Below, in pieces: positions 21,842-33,004 of a stretch of 64,000 nucleotides of DNA. Numbering within the stretch: position 1 is the first letter of the stretch; every line of letters starts with the position of its first letter. The DNA is taken from positions 83,166,860 to 83,230,859 of the forward strand of contig OZ020589.1 of NCBI GenBank assembly GCA_963971535.1, in the 5' to 3' direction. The position numbers and the translations under genes are program-made. The DNA comes from Notolepis coatsorum. Its lineage: Eukaryota; Chordata; Actinopteri; Aulopiformes; Paralepididae. A model generated the notes under the pieces. It was not told the origin of the DNA. It did no database searches and worked only from the letters and a program-made list of their open reading frames with translations.

Positions 21842-23763
21842 AGTGTGGAGGAGTGTGGTTTAGCAGTCAGAGCTGTGGTGGGTCATGACCGTGTGAAATC
21901 TGCATCGCGGATGAACAATGCAGTTGTCATTTTTTTGGATTGTGGGCATAAAATGAATTTGATTATGGAGCAGGAAGTGGTAATTCAGGACACCTTTACC
22001 CCCGTTTTTCCACTAGTAAGTCCAGCACAAAGGATAACGATATCCAACATTCCTCCTTTTATAAGAAACAAGGTTCTGGAAAGAGAGCTGGCTAGACACG
22101 GTCAGATAGTTTCCCAGGAGAAAATGATTTATCTGGGATGTAAATCCCCTCTGTTAAAGCATGTGGTATCTTTCAGAAGACAGGTTTTCATGATTTTGAA
22201 AAATGGAAACAATTATCTGAATTTATCCATGAATTTTAGAGTGGATAACTTTGATTATATTATTTATATAACTTCAGACACAATGAAATGTTTTGGGTGT
22301 GGGATGGAAGGTCACATGATTAGGTCCTGTCCTAATAAGAGGCCTGGGCCCACTGACCAAACACTGCCATCATCCAGGGCAGGCCCAAGTGGCTCAATCA
22401 CCAACAAGGGTCGAGAGAGAACCTCTGGGAGGAAAGGGACATGAGAAGGTGTTAGGGTTTGAAACCGACCTCAACAGCACGGCACAGACAGGTAGTTCAG
22501 AGTTAGCCAAACACTAGGGCGTATTTATTTACAGAATCAAAAAGAGTCAAGTAACAATTCTGAACAACAAAAAAGGAGAATGCCTTCGGCAGAGTTGTCT
22601 GCGGCTCTGCAGATCCTCCCGGTGTTAGAGGTGGGGAATCGGCGTTGACGCCGTTGCGGCTCTGCAGATACTCCCAGCTCCAACTCGGAGTGGAAACGGA
22701 GAGAGAGAGAGAGAGATCAACAACAGTCCAACAGTACACAGAGGCAGTGCAGTTCAGTCCTCCCTTAGCTGAGTCCAGTATGAAATACAAGTGACTTGAT
22801 CTTCGGTGTAAACTACACACAAGTTAGCTGAGTCCAGTACAAAACAAAACGGTACTTTTTCAGTGTTATCCAAACACACAATTTAGCTGAGTCCAGTGCA
22901 AAACAAAAACGGTACTTCTTCAGTGTTATCCAAACACACACTTTAGCTGAGTCCAGTGCAAAACAAAAACGGTACTTCTTCAGTGTTATCCAAACACACA
23001 AAAACAGATAATCCAAAAGGGTTTGGTTCCAAAACTCACCAAAGCGCAAACGCATAAAGCGGGCAACGAGGCGCAGCTCCAAACGGATGATCAAGATATT
23101 CACCAGCGGCGATCCAAAGATGTCCTGGAGGGAAAGTAGACTAGGCACAACACCGGGGGGAAGGCAGGCAGAAGCAGTAGTATTCAAAACGACCGACAAC
23201 GATTGAAAGAAGGTCCCAGTATATGAAGCCTCTGGAGCGCTAATCACAAACTACGACAGGTGCGTGATGGAATTGGTAATCGCTCCAGAAGCGTGTGGCG
23301 GGGAATGCACCAATAAACACAGTACCTTGAAGGAGCGTGTGGCGGGGAACGAGCCAATCCTCACAGAAGGTCTGGTGGAGGAAGTAGGACAGGGTAGGCA
23401 GGTGCAGAAGGAGAGGAGAGGCCTGGCAGAGGAGACAGGAAATGGTGAGCAGGGGGAGGGGAGATACCTGGTAGAGGGGGCAGAACAGGGTGAGCAGGTG
23501 AAGACTCTGACTTCAGTGATGATGTGGAGTATCTGCCTCCCACTCAGTCTCAGGCTGACAGGAGGGATGGTTATTCTTTAACTAGAATAAAAAGTGTTCT
23601 ACAGGATACTAAAAGTTCAAGGGCAGTTAAGGTGGAAAGTTTTTTCCCTGACATAAAGTTATTTGTTGAGTCGGCTAAGTGGCTAATGAAACACAATGAC
23701 ATGAATGAAGAAGGTTTCTCTGATCAGGAGATTTATTGTTTAAGGAAACATGTTCAAAGGTAA
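21842..23763 (+). pseudogene. Tx1-type L1 LINE ORF1, split by a solo LTR
   Basis: The first part (to 22449) reads GHDRVKSASRMNNAVVIFL, an RRM-like stretch (ITISNIPPFIRNKVLEREL), SPLLKHVVSFRRQVFMIL and a CCHC knuckle CFGCGMEGHMIRSC, the known layout of fish Tx1-like ORF1. After a 916-bp solo LTR the coding continues at 23371 with EEVGQGRQVQKERRG and ends EEGFSDQEIYCLRKHV before a stop at 23761-23763. An in-frame TGA also occurs beside the LTR border. ORF1 would bind LINE RNA as a chaperone. Confidence 0.75.
22450..23365 (-). repeat. Solo LTR, Sushi-like family
   Basis: TGTTAGGGTTTGAAACCG... to ...CCAATCCTCACA on the plus strand, flanked by the 5-bp duplication GAAGG (22445-22449 and 23366-23370). 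It matches the 3' LTR at 55973-56884 along its length, including internal tandem copies of a unit with CTTTAGCTGAGTCCAGTGCA. No internal region remains, so it formed by LTR-LTR recombination. Confidence 0.85.
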
Positions 23764-23829
23764 AGATAAAAAATCTCCAATGATGGTTAAGTTATCTGGT
23801 CTCTTTTTATTACTTTATGTCCTGCAGTT

Positions 23830-24955
23830 TGGATATTTTCTCATGGCAGAATTTAAAGTAGGTACCCTAAACCAATGGTGCAAGAGATGATGCAAATAGG
23901 GCATCTCTTTATCAACTAATGGATTTAAAGAATATTGATGCTTATCCAAGAGACACACAGCACTGCGGATAACACAGTGGCTTGGAAAAGAGAATGGAAG
24001 GGAGAAATTGTTTTAAGCCACAACACCCGTAATAGTGGTGGAGTGGGGATTTTATTTTCCAGAATTTTTTTGCCACAGTCATGTGAGATTGAGGAGGTTG
24101 TAAAGGGACATCTTTTAAAAGTAAGAGTATTATATGAGAAGGTGAAAATGGTATTTATTGTTGTATATGCCCCAAATGTTGGTTTGGAAAGAGTGTGTTT
24201 TTTAGATTATTTGGCTGATGTTATTAAGGGTTGTGATAATGAAGAGTTTCTATTTCTGGGAGGGGATTTTAACTGCACTGTTAACCCCGTTTTAGATAGG
24301 AACCACCAGGAGCCTCACTCTGCATCTCGTAGTCGTCTCTCTAGGGTGATTGAGACATATGAGCTGTGTGATGTGTGGAGACGATTGCATCAAAAACAGA
24401 AGCAATACACATGGGTTCACACTAGGGATAATTTATTATCAATGGCCAGACTTGATCGGTTTTATTGTTTTTAACACCATTTTAGTGTTTTTAACAACTG
24501 TTATATAACCCCTGTTGGTTTTACTGACCATTATCTTGTCTACTGCTCTGTTTTTATCAAGTGTGGCTAACAAAGTGCTTACTGGCATTTTAATACGTCT
24601 CTTTTAACTGATCAAAATTTTAGGGACGCTTTTACTTTCTTATGGAAGGTTCATAAGCAGACAAATGCCAATTTGACCTTACTACAGCAGTGGTGGGATG
24701 TGGGGAAGTGAGAGATTAAGCAGTTTTGCCAACAGTACACTCAAAATGTTACCAGAGATATCGCCAGATATATGAAGGCTCTGTAGATTGATGTGGAGGA
24801 GCTTCAAGAGCTAGCAGAATCCACAGGAGATCGAGGCCATATTGGGGCTCTCAAAGCTAAAAAGTCTGCTCTGGCTGACCTGTTACTGTAGGTATTTCAG
24901 CACAGGGTGCTCTGGTGAGGTCACGTTTTAGAAACATCTCGGAGATGGATGCATC
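23830..24955 (+). pseudogene. Tx1-type L1 LINE ORF2 start: APE endonuclease
   Basis: After an early disrupted segment, the frame at 23935-24474 has the APE-type endonuclease motifs: LIQETHS (Glu), YAPN, GGDFNCTVNP (Asp/Asn) and ARLDRF. Further motifs follow in broken frames: VGFTDHYLVYC (His), then QQWWDVGK, LKAKKSALADLL and RSRFRNISEMDAS. The enzyme would nick target DNA to prime reverse transcription. Several stops make it inactive, and the coding is cut at the MITE at 24956. The RT domain is not present. Confidence 0.8.
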
Positions 24956-24959
24956 TTAA

Positions 24960-25906
24960 CCCTTTCTCTGCCACGCTTATATCCATCCTTATACCATCCT
25001 CTGCCAGCTCTATTTGTCTATGGAGATGTTCCCCTTCTTTGCAGGGCTATAACTTTTTTAATTGTATTGCTAAATTGACATTACTATGGCCCATTCAACG
25101 TCAAGTATCTATCGTTTAGGATGTAGCAACGTTCTACTTTTTCATTCACATATTCATACTAAAATACGGTATAAAGTATAAATATGTTTTTATCGTTTTC
25201 TGCAGCATTCTGCAGAACGTGAGTTATAGCCATAAATACATATATTAGATCATCAAATGTAGTTTGATACCGATTGACGTCAGATACAAAATTTCAATTG
25301 TACAAGGTCCTAAACGTCATGCCTCATCATCTGCTGGTGACCGGAGGGGTGGGGGGGGTTATAAGTCCGTGGCCCACGTTAAATCATTTATGTACTATGG
25401 GTCATATATTGATCAGAGAAGTTTGTATCGAAAATAATAATCAAACACGCTGAAACTCACCGCAGCTTCCTCTGACCGTTGGGTGATCAGCGTGGAGCAG
25501 AAAGATCTCTATTATGGGATGTTGATATATGCGATCCATTTCCAGGTTGTATAATACTATACGTCCAAATCATGTTGTTTATCGAGTTATTGGCAACGGA
25601 TCGCTATCCAGTGTATCAAGCTGGAGTCCCGCTAGCGATAGCAAGTGGCCGGACGAAATATGGGTGAGCACCACTTCCGGCCGCTCACTTCCGGTTTTGG
25701 CGATTCGCCGATCGGCCACCAGATGGCGGTCTTGAACCGTTGGAGAGTTGAGAGGAGATCAACAGCAAGTCTCAAGTCTCCGTGGGTGAAATATGATTGC
25801 CATGACAGATTTTTGAAATATTGATCTCAAAGACGCTGTACGACGTCATTGGCAGATTAAGCATGGTGAGCAATGACGTCTAAAGTCGTCCTTGGCGATT
25901 AAAGGG
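24960..25906. mobile_element. TTAA MITE, family 3 (copy A)
   Basis: It begins CCCTTTCTCTGCC after TTAA (24956-24959) and ends GGCGATTAAAGGG before TTAA (25907-25910). It is an inverted relative of the element at 32067-33004 over its whole length. Termini starting CCCTTT and the TTAA target suit piggyBac-like elements. No transposase. It interrupts the Tx1 LINE. Confidence 0.75.
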
Positions 25907-25910
25907 TTAA

Positions 25911-26134
25911 GTTATCAGCATATCGCTGCTGGTGGGACAAAACTTCCTAACTCCATATTTCTTTTAAATTTTTTTGTTATCAACTCAGTAGATCATCCTC
26001 CATGTGTGTGTGGTTTTACAAAGTCTACACAATGGGAAAGCCAATCATCTGTCTAAACCTCGTAACTCTATTCGCCCTCAAATCTGTGTTCGTTTTTTTC
26101 ATCTGCTGAAAAGTTGGGTTTTTGGAGTTATGAG
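25911..26134 (+). other. Probable LINE remnant between MITE and DIRS-1
   Basis: About 220 bp continue the pre-insertion locus (SYQHIAAGGTKLPNS-like frame). I could not place it on a LINE domain. The first 40 bases recur inverted at 31603-31640, at the other side of DIRS-1. Confidence 0.35.
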
Positions 26135-26325
26135 GTTATATTATCGTACTTGGCCATCGCGTCCCGCTCTTAAGCCTATCGAGATATACCTCATCTCATG
26201 TACCTACTGTACTCCACTAACGAAAAACAAATACGCCCACACCTGCCGGGTCCCGCCCCTATGGAGGCGTAGCCTATAAGACACTAGGCATGGTCACCAA
26301 ACACTCTTCCTCTATTTCGTTTCCA
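26135..26325 (+). repeat. DIRS-1 left inverted terminal repeat
   Basis: From GTTATATTATCGTACTTGG through CGCGTCCCGCTCTTAAGCC and GCCCACACCTGCCGGGTCCC to GGTCACCAAACACTCTTCC. The reverse complement of nearly all of it is at 31405-31602. Confidence 0.85.
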
Positions 26326-26363
26326 TCATAACGGTCGCAGTGCGCCTTATGTAACTAGTTGTT

Positions 26364-28100
26364 ATGAAAAGATTAGAGAAATTGCGTAATGTTGAAAGCT
26401 TACCGGAGGTTTGCTTACCCCTGGAATCTTCGGGGCATGTTTCAGCGACACGTCGGGCCTATGTTGATGTTTCCTCGTCTGATGGCAGCAGACCAATGAG
26501 CAGCGTACAAGGTTTGGCTATCGGGCCAGATTGTACACAGGTAGGCCCTGTGTCATCAGGCATTGATGTTGGTGTTAGTAATGCTGTGAAGTGTGTTTCG
26601 GCGCCAGGGCCGGGGTGGCTTGGTGAACGTTCCACTGCAGTGGACGATTTCCTGGCTATCCTGGAGCATGCTGCTTACACTAATGCTACTAATGCTACTG
26701 CTAATGCTAATGTTGATGCTGAAATGGGTCGTTGTTCTAATATTCCCTGCCGCGGGACGTTGCCGCTTTTCCCTCCTCTTGCCCGGTTCATTGATGAAGG
26801 TCAGTCGGTTGCTAATGTGGGGGGTTTCGCTGAGTGTTATTTACCTTTTTTACGGGTAAAAGGGCTAACAACAGGGTGCAGGCCGAGTGTACGGTGGCTG
26901 CGTAGCCAGGTAGCTTTGATCCTGTGTCCCGGCGGGGATGAACGATGACCCACCCGGCCGATGCTTGAGAGCGAATCGGCTCGGAGGGTGGCAGTATGGA
27001 CGGATGAGTGGTATACTGCTGCAGGATGGTTTGTAGCGGCGGCCAGTGTTATGGCTCAGCTGGCTAGTTTCCTATCCACATTGGCGTCGGGTAGTGGGGC
27101 TATGGGTCCAGCCGACATTGTAAACATGTTGCATGTTTGTGGTGTTATAGAGATCTTGACTCAGTCGCAAGCTATAACTGCGGGGAGGATTAGGATGCTA
27201 TCAACGTTTGTTGTTAGGCATGTTTGGTTGGAGCACTCTCCTCTTGGGGAAGAGGATAGGTTTTCTCTCCTCACGACTCCTTTTTCCACGGAAAGTCTTT
27301 TTGGTCATTCTGTGGAGGCGCAGGCGATTGTTGATCTGGGTCCCACACCGCCTCACGCTGTGCAGCCAGAGGTGGGAGCACAGCCTCGTCAACGACTGTG
27401 GCGAGGCCCTCGACAGGCGGCCATGTTTCCCCCGCCAGTGGTGCCCTGGGCGGAGAGTCAACAGGGATCCACAAGGCCGACAGCCTTGGCGGCCGAGGGA
27501 TCGGCCATTTTGGGTGTATGCGGCTTGGATAAAACAAGCCGTTGTCATTCTGGCGCGACCAGCCCGCTCCCCGTTCAATCCTCTCTCTGTTACCCACGGA
27601 AGAGGGGCTCTGATCGTTTTCCTTTGGCTGCGGGCCGCGAACCTTCTTTGAAGCGCATGCAGCCCCATTCTTCACTTCTCATGGGGACAGGGGCTGACAC
27701 CCAGTTGATGGCTGAGCCTGGGTCTGTCCGTGAGAATGTTGTGCTGTCGCGTGGCTCCTGCACCACACGTTGTGTGATGGGGGAGCCTGGTGTTACGGCT
27801 GCCACTAGCTACAGTGGTCAGCAGGGGGACTCGAGGCCTCTTCTGTTGAATGCACAGCAAGGGTTACCCCGGCCTCGCCTTCGCCAGGCGGGGTATCACG
27901 CTGATGCCTCCCACTCCTGTGAGAGCGGCAGTGGTCTGCAAAGAAGAGGCGAGCGTGATTTGGGTGATAGCAATATCACTGCAGGGCTTCGGCGTGTAGG
28001 AGCCCATGGGGTCCTCATGCCTTGCGTGTCTAGCTGTAGAACAACTCCTCAGCATGCGCTAGAGGGGTGTTCAGGGGGGGCGGTGTGTCAACCAGTTTGA
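26364..28100 (+). pseudogene. DIRS-1 gag
   Basis: It starts at ATG 26364 (MKRLEKLRNVESLPE). The same frame continues after TGA at 26946-26948 to 28100, so one nonsense codon splits it. A small indel near 28075 relative to DIRS-2 then moves the downstream frame. Recognisable shared blocks with DIRS-2 are LPLFPPLARFIDEGQSV, ARRVAVWTDEWYTAAGW and CGVIEILTQSQAITAGRIRM. It has no zinc knuckle. By position and DIRS gene order it is the Gag-like structural protein; its biochemistry is unknown. Confidence 0.7.
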
Positions 28101-28292
28101 TGACAGCTTCTCCCGTATCAAACCGGCCCTTTCTGTCGGGGTCCCCCCTTGGGTGCGTTGCACAGCGGGAGGGACCGGGCCAACTATCTACTGTTCCTTG
28201 CGGCCCAGCGTCAGTTGACGGCGGGTGCGCTGTGGGATTATTTTCACATATGGCGACAAGAATGCCGTTTGGGGGGGTGGATAGAGTGAACG

Positions 28293-30113
28293 GTGAAGGA
28301 GGGGCTTGTGTTGCAGTTCGCGCAACCCCAACCTCCGTTCTCAGGTTTGGTGCCGACCCTATTGTCAGGGTCAGAAGCAGTGACAGCCCTGGCCGACGAG
28401 ATCCAATCTCTGTTGGCGAAGCAGGTCGCAGTCGTGGTCCCGAGAGAGGACGCGATGTCAGGCGTCTACTCCCGTTATTTTCTGGTGCCCAAGAAAACGG
28501 GGGGGGTCAGACCTATACTGGATCTGTCCGTGTTCAATCGGTTGATTGTAGCGAGACCGTTCAGGATGTTGACCGTCAAACTCCTTCTGCTTGCTGTCAA
28601 AAGGGGAGACTGGTTCACCTCCATAGACCTGAAGGATGCGTATTTTCACATCCCGATTTTCCCTCCTCACAGGAAGTTCCTGCGGTTCCTGTTTCAGGGC
28701 GTAGCGTACGAGTACCAGAGGTTGCCGTTCGGCTATTCTCTGGCTCCCCGCACATTCACCACGTGCGTAGCGACTGCGCTGGAGCCTCTACATCGTCGGG
28801 GAATACGGGTTCTGTTCTATCTCGACGACATTCTACTCCTCAGTCGTTCAGAGGAGGTTGCCAGGTCTCATACCAGGCTGGTGGTGGAATTCCTCACCAG
28901 GCTGGGTTTTGCTGTGAACTGGAAGAAGAGTACGCCTCTTCCCAGTCAACAGGTGGAGTACTTGGGCTTGACGTTGAGGTCAAGGCCCATGATTGTAACC
29001 CTCTCGGAGCAGCGGCGGGTGTCTATCCTTCGCGCGCTCGGGGGTTTCCGTCTGGGAGGGACGGTCACGGTGCTGCAAATGATGCGCCTGCTCGGTATGA
29101 TGGCATCTGCTCACACGGTGGTTCCTCTTGGCCTCCTCTTCATGAGGAGGATACAGAGGTGGTTTTTCTCTATGGGAATAGATCCGGTGAGGGACAAATG
29201 GAAACGGTTGACGGTTCCTTTGTCGATATGGGGAGATCTCGCCCATTGGAGGAGGCTGGGTATCCTCACCATTGGGGTCCCCATGGGCAGCAGGCGCTCA
29301 CACGTCACGGTCTTCACCGACGCCTCTCTCACGGGTTGGGGAGGGACGTGTCGGACGCACGCAGTGGGGGGCAGCTGGACGAAGGTCCATGCTGGCCCAT
29401 CTACCCCGCACATCAATGTGTTGGAATTGAAGGCGGTCCTCCTGGTCCTCAAACGGTTCGACCACCTGGTGGTAGGCAAGCACGTTTTGGTCAGGACGGA
29501 CAGTATGACGGCAGCGGCGTATATCAACAGGCAGGGTGGGACTCGTTCCATCCGCCTGCACCGGGCGGCGGTCGAACTTTGGCTATGGGCATCTCGCAGG
29601 CTGCGCAGTCTGAGGGCGCTCCACATCCCTGGTGCAGAGAATGTGGGCGCGGATATGATGTCTCGGGGCGGTCCTCGTTACGACGAGTGGGAACTCCGCC
29701 CCGACATAGTCAGACAGATCTGGGATCGTTTCGGGGAGGTCTCGGTAGATCTGTTTGCGAGCCGACGCTCTCACAAGTGCCCCTTATGGTTCTCGGTCAG
29801 TCGAGCAGATCATCCCCCCTTGGGGGTGGATGCCTTCTCGATCTTTCCATGGCCGCCCGGTCTTCTGTACGCCTTTCCTCCTGTACAGCTGTTGGGTCAG
29901 CTGTTGGAGCGGATACGGAGGGAGCGCAGGACGGTGATCCTGGTCGCGCCGGACCGGGGCACGGCAGTGTGGTTTCCGGTCTTGATCCAGCTACTGCTCG
30001 CTCCGCCTTGGGTTATATCTTGGTCGGCGACAGCCCTCTCTCAGCAACACGGGTCGCTGTTCCAGTATCCGGTGTTTGGCCAACGCCTGTTGGTGTGGCT
30101 GGTGGGAGGGTAG
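28293..30113 (+). pseudogene. DIRS-1 RT / RNase H / DAM-like methyltransferase
   Basis: An open frame of about 606 codons. RT motifs are present (VPKKTGGVRPILDL, WFTSIDLKDAYFHIPI, YLDDILLL near residue 176), then RNase H (VTVFTDASLTGWGG, ELKAVLLVLKR), then the DIRS-type methyltransferase-like domain (SVDLFASR, FPWPPGLLYAFPP, TVILVAPDRG). Compared with DIRS-2 a TGA replaces a codon just upstream, at about 28285, so the N-terminus is cut. It would copy element RNA into DNA. Domain core intact, but likely not translated normally. Confidence 0.75.
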
Positions 30114-31035
30114 GTCTGGAGCGGATGGACCCTTCTGTGGTTAATACCATCCGGAATGCGCAAGCTCCCTCCACTGTCGCGCATTACGCGGGCAGATGGC
30201 GTATGTTCCAAGAGTGGTGTAAGGCGGGGGGCCGTGACCCTGTCTCCTGCCCCCTGGATGCTGTCCTTAGTTATCTCCAGTCTCTCCTTGGTAGACTGGG
30301 TATATGCGGCAGCTATATCCTCCTATCATGAGGGGTTTGAGGGCGATGTCTTGTTCAGCCACCCTCTTGTGAAGCGTTTCCTGCTTGGCGCTCGACGCGT
30401 TAAGCCGGTGCAACGCTCTTTGGCTCCGAGTTGAGATCTTTAATTGGTCCTCGGTCGGTTGTCCTTGGCCCCGTTTGAGCCACTTGAGCAAGCGCCGTTG
30501 GGACAGCTGTCTTTCAAGACCGCGTTCTTGCTGGCTGTCACCTCCGCTAAACGCGTGGGTGAGCTCTGTGCTCTTTCGGTACGTCGCACTGTATTATACA
30601 ACCTGGAAATGGTTCATCAGGATCAACATCCCATAATCGAAAACGGTCTACTCCACGCTGATCGTCCAACGGCGCGAGGAACATACGGTAAGATCCAGCG
30701 TTATTTTCAAAATTATTCCATATAAACTGCTCTGATGACCATATGACCCACACTAGACGAATGGTATAACGTTGCCCACGGAATTATAAACGCCCCCTTG
30801 CCCATCCGGTCAATATCAGATGATACGTAGTAACTTCTAGAACCACGTCCAGTTGAAATTTTTTATCTCGCGCCGATTGCTATCAAACTGTATTTCATCA
30901 TCAATATAATGCATTTGGAGCTATAAATCAAGTTCTGGAGAAAGCTGCAGAAAACGATAAAAACATACTTATACTTTAGACCATATTTTAGTATGAATAT
31001 GTCCTTTGGTAGGGTAGCAGGAGTGTGTGGGTATG
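30085..31035 (+). pseudogene. DIRS-1 tyrosine recombinase, destroyed
   Basis: The N-terminal core-binding part is recognisable (APSTVAHYAGRWRMFQEWC, then LDAVLSYLQSLLG). A deletion of about 17 bp near 30290 relative to DIRS-2 shifts the frame. Coding resumes with SYHEGFEGDVLFSHPLVKRF and LLAVTSAKRVGELCAL (first catalytic Arg). At 30591 the remainder, including the H-x-x-R and Tyr motifs, is replaced by 411 bp of family 3 MITE sequence. Element sequence resumes at about 31002 (TCCTTTGGTAGGGTAGCAGG). Confidence 0.85.
30591..31001 (+). repeat. 411-bp copy of internal family 3 MITE sequence
   Basis: By eye it is identical, without indels, to 32405-32815. It carries neither MITE terminus nor a TTAA border. 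It sits exactly where DIRS-2 has about 535 bp of recombinase coding sequence. Confidence 0.85.
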
Positions 31036-31240
31036 GGCCACAGTGTGTTAGGTCACACGTGGTTCCGCCTGTGCTGTGTGTTCAAGGGGTTCTAGTTCCC
31101 TCTTGCTCGCACTCAGGTGGAGTTGACTGCGCCCCCCCCTTAATTAGGAAGGATGGGGTGACGGGACTCCCCAACCCCTTGATGTGGGCTTACGGGTCCT
31201 CAGGGGGTGCATCTGTCGGGCCTCGCGTCCGCTCTACCCC

Positions 31241-31350
31241 ATATCTCGATAGGCTTAAGAGCGGGACGCGATGGCCAAGTACAATAATATAACGAAAGGT
31301 TATGTATATAACCTAGTTATATGAGTACTGGCTTAGCGTCCCGCTCTTAA
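31241..31350 (+). repeat. DIRS-1 internal complementary region
   Basis: ATATCTCGATAGGCTTAAGA to AAGTACAATAATATAACG is the complement of the left end, and CGAAAGGTTATGTATATAAC to GTACTGGCTTAGCG the complement of the right end. The two halves join at AACG. In DIRS replication models this region templates circle closure. Confidence 0.85.
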
Positions 31351-31404
31351 CGGCCCTGAGTCCCTTTTTGAGGAATCTTTTCCTGGAAACAGGTTTTTTT
31401 GGCG

Positions 31405-31602
31405 AGGAAGAGTGTTTGGTGACCATGCCTAGTGTCTTATAGGCTACGCCTCCATAGGGGCGGGACCCGGCAGGTGTGGGCGTATTTGTTTTTCGTTAGT
31501 GGAGTACAGTAGGTACATGAGATGAGGTATATCTCGATAGGCTTAAGAGCGGGACGCTTAGCCAGTACTCATATAACTAGGTTATATACATAACCTTTCG
31601 TT
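31405..31602 (+). repeat. DIRS-1 right inverted terminal repeat
   Basis: GGAAGAGTGTTTGGTGACC to CATAACCTTTCGTT. It is the inverted partner of the left repeat and differs in the outer 50 bp, as is usual for DIRS elements. Confidence 0.85.
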
Positions 31603-31662
31603 TTGTCCCGCCAGCAGCGATATGCTGATAACTTAACCCTTTAATCGCCAAGGACGACTTTG
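31603..31662. repeat. Inverted copy of the LINE/MITE junction
   Basis: TTTTGTCCCGCCAGCAGCGA through GATAACTTAACCCTTTAATC to CCAAGGACGAC is the reverse complement of 25884-25948, that is family 3 MITE end, TTAA, and the adjoining locus sequence, with one or two differences. Confidence 0.85.
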
Positions 31663-31890
31663 TATTATCTAAGGATGGTAAGTTAGAGTGTTGTGTTTGT
31701 TCATAGTTAAAGACAGTAGAGGTTGAGTACTTTATTATCTAAAGATGGTAAGTTAGAGTGTTGTGTTTGTTCATACAGTAGTTAAAGACAGTAGAGGTTG
31801 AGTACTTTATTAGCTAAAGATGTTAAGTTAGAGTGTTGTGTTCATTCATAGTTAGACATTAGAGGTTGAGTAAATATCTAAAGATAAGTT
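31663..31890. repeat. Minisatellite, unit about 78 bp
   Basis: About three copies of TTATTATCTAA(A/G)GATGGTAAG-TTAGAGTGTTGTGTTTGTTC-ATAGTTAAAGACAGTAGAGG-TTGAGTAC, decaying to the right. Confidence 0.8.
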
Positions 31891-32066
31891 AGATGTCAAT
31901 GTTTTGGTTTGATTGTTTGTACTAGTAACGTTAATGCTAGCAGAATAGACACAACGTGAGGTAATCACCATCCATTTTAAACCGGTTATTACCTAATGCT
32001 AACGTTAGCAGATAGACGCGAGACTGGTAACATTACAGCTTGGCGTTAGCCTAATGCTAACGTTAA

Positions 32067-33004
32067 CACTTTAATCGCAGATGACGTGTTTAGACGTCAT
32101 TCCTAGCCATGCTCATTCTGCCGAAGATGCCGTAACTCGTCTTTGATATCAATAATTCAAAAATCTGTGATCGAAATCATATTTCTCCTCCGGAGCCATG
32201 AGATGTACTGGTGAGCTCCACTCAACTGTCTAACGGTTCGAGAGCGCCATCTGGTGGCCGATCGGTAGAGGGGCGCGCCAAACAGGAAGTGCTCATCCAT
32301 ATGTCGTCCGGGCACTCGCGATCGGTAGCCGGACTCCATCTCAACACACTGAATGATAAATCGCTCGCCCTAACTCAATAAACAACGTTATTTGGACGTA
32401 TATAGTATTATACAACCTGGAAATGGTTCATCAGGATCAACATCCCATAATCGAAAACGGTCTACTCCACGCTGATCGTCCAACGGCGCGAGGAACATAC
32501 GGTAAGATCCAGCGTTATTTTCAAAATTATTCCATATAAACTGCTCTGATGACCATATGACCCACACTAGACGAATGGTATAACGTTGCCCACGGAATTA
32601 TAAACGCCCCCTTGCCCATCCGGTCAATATCAGATGATACGTAGTAACTTCTAGAACCACGTCCAGTTGAAATTTTTTATCTCGCGCCGATTGCTATCAA
32701 ACTGTATTTCATCATCAATATAATGCATTTGGAGCTATAAATCAAGTTCTGGAGAAAGCTGCAGAAAACGATAAAAACATACTTATACTTTAGACCATAT
32801 TTTAGTATGAATATGTGAATGAAAAAGTATATCGTTGCTACACCCTGAACAATGGGTATAGGACATTGAATGGGCCATAATAATGGCAATCTAGCAATAG
32901 AATTTAAAAAGTTATAGCCCTGCAAAGAAGGGGAACTTCTCCATAGACAAATAGAGCTGGCTAGGGATGGTAAATTATGAATTTAACCCATGGCGATCAA
33001 AGTG
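32067..33004. mobile_element. TTAA MITE, family 3 (copy B)
   Basis: CACTTTAATCGCAG follows TTAA (32063-32066); TGGCGATCAAAGTG precedes TTAA (33005-33008). It is 938 bp and opposite in orientation to copy A at 24960-25906. The inverted termini CACTTT(A/G)ATCGC match the copy A end. Its internal part is the match for the patch in DIRS-1. Confidence 0.8.

Larger units (their letters stand above)
26135..31602 (+). mobile_element. DIRS-type YR retrotransposon, copy 1 (DIRS-1)
   Basis: The borders are GTT at 26135 and GTT at 31600-31602. Inverted terminal repeats occupy about 26135-26325 and 31405-31602, and an internal complementary region (31241-31350) contains the complements of both element ends joined head to tail. 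Gene order is gag, RT/RNase H/methyltransferase, tyrosine recombinase. These are the defining DIRS features; such elements integrate a circular DNA by recombinase rather than integrase, without TSDs. This copy is disabled in all three genes. Confidence 0.9.

Noticed and set aside
27201-27675. Minus-strand ORFs (155 and 134 codons) and their counterparts at 41085-41562
   Set aside because: They are antisense shadows of the DIRS gag frame and keep no recognisable domain.
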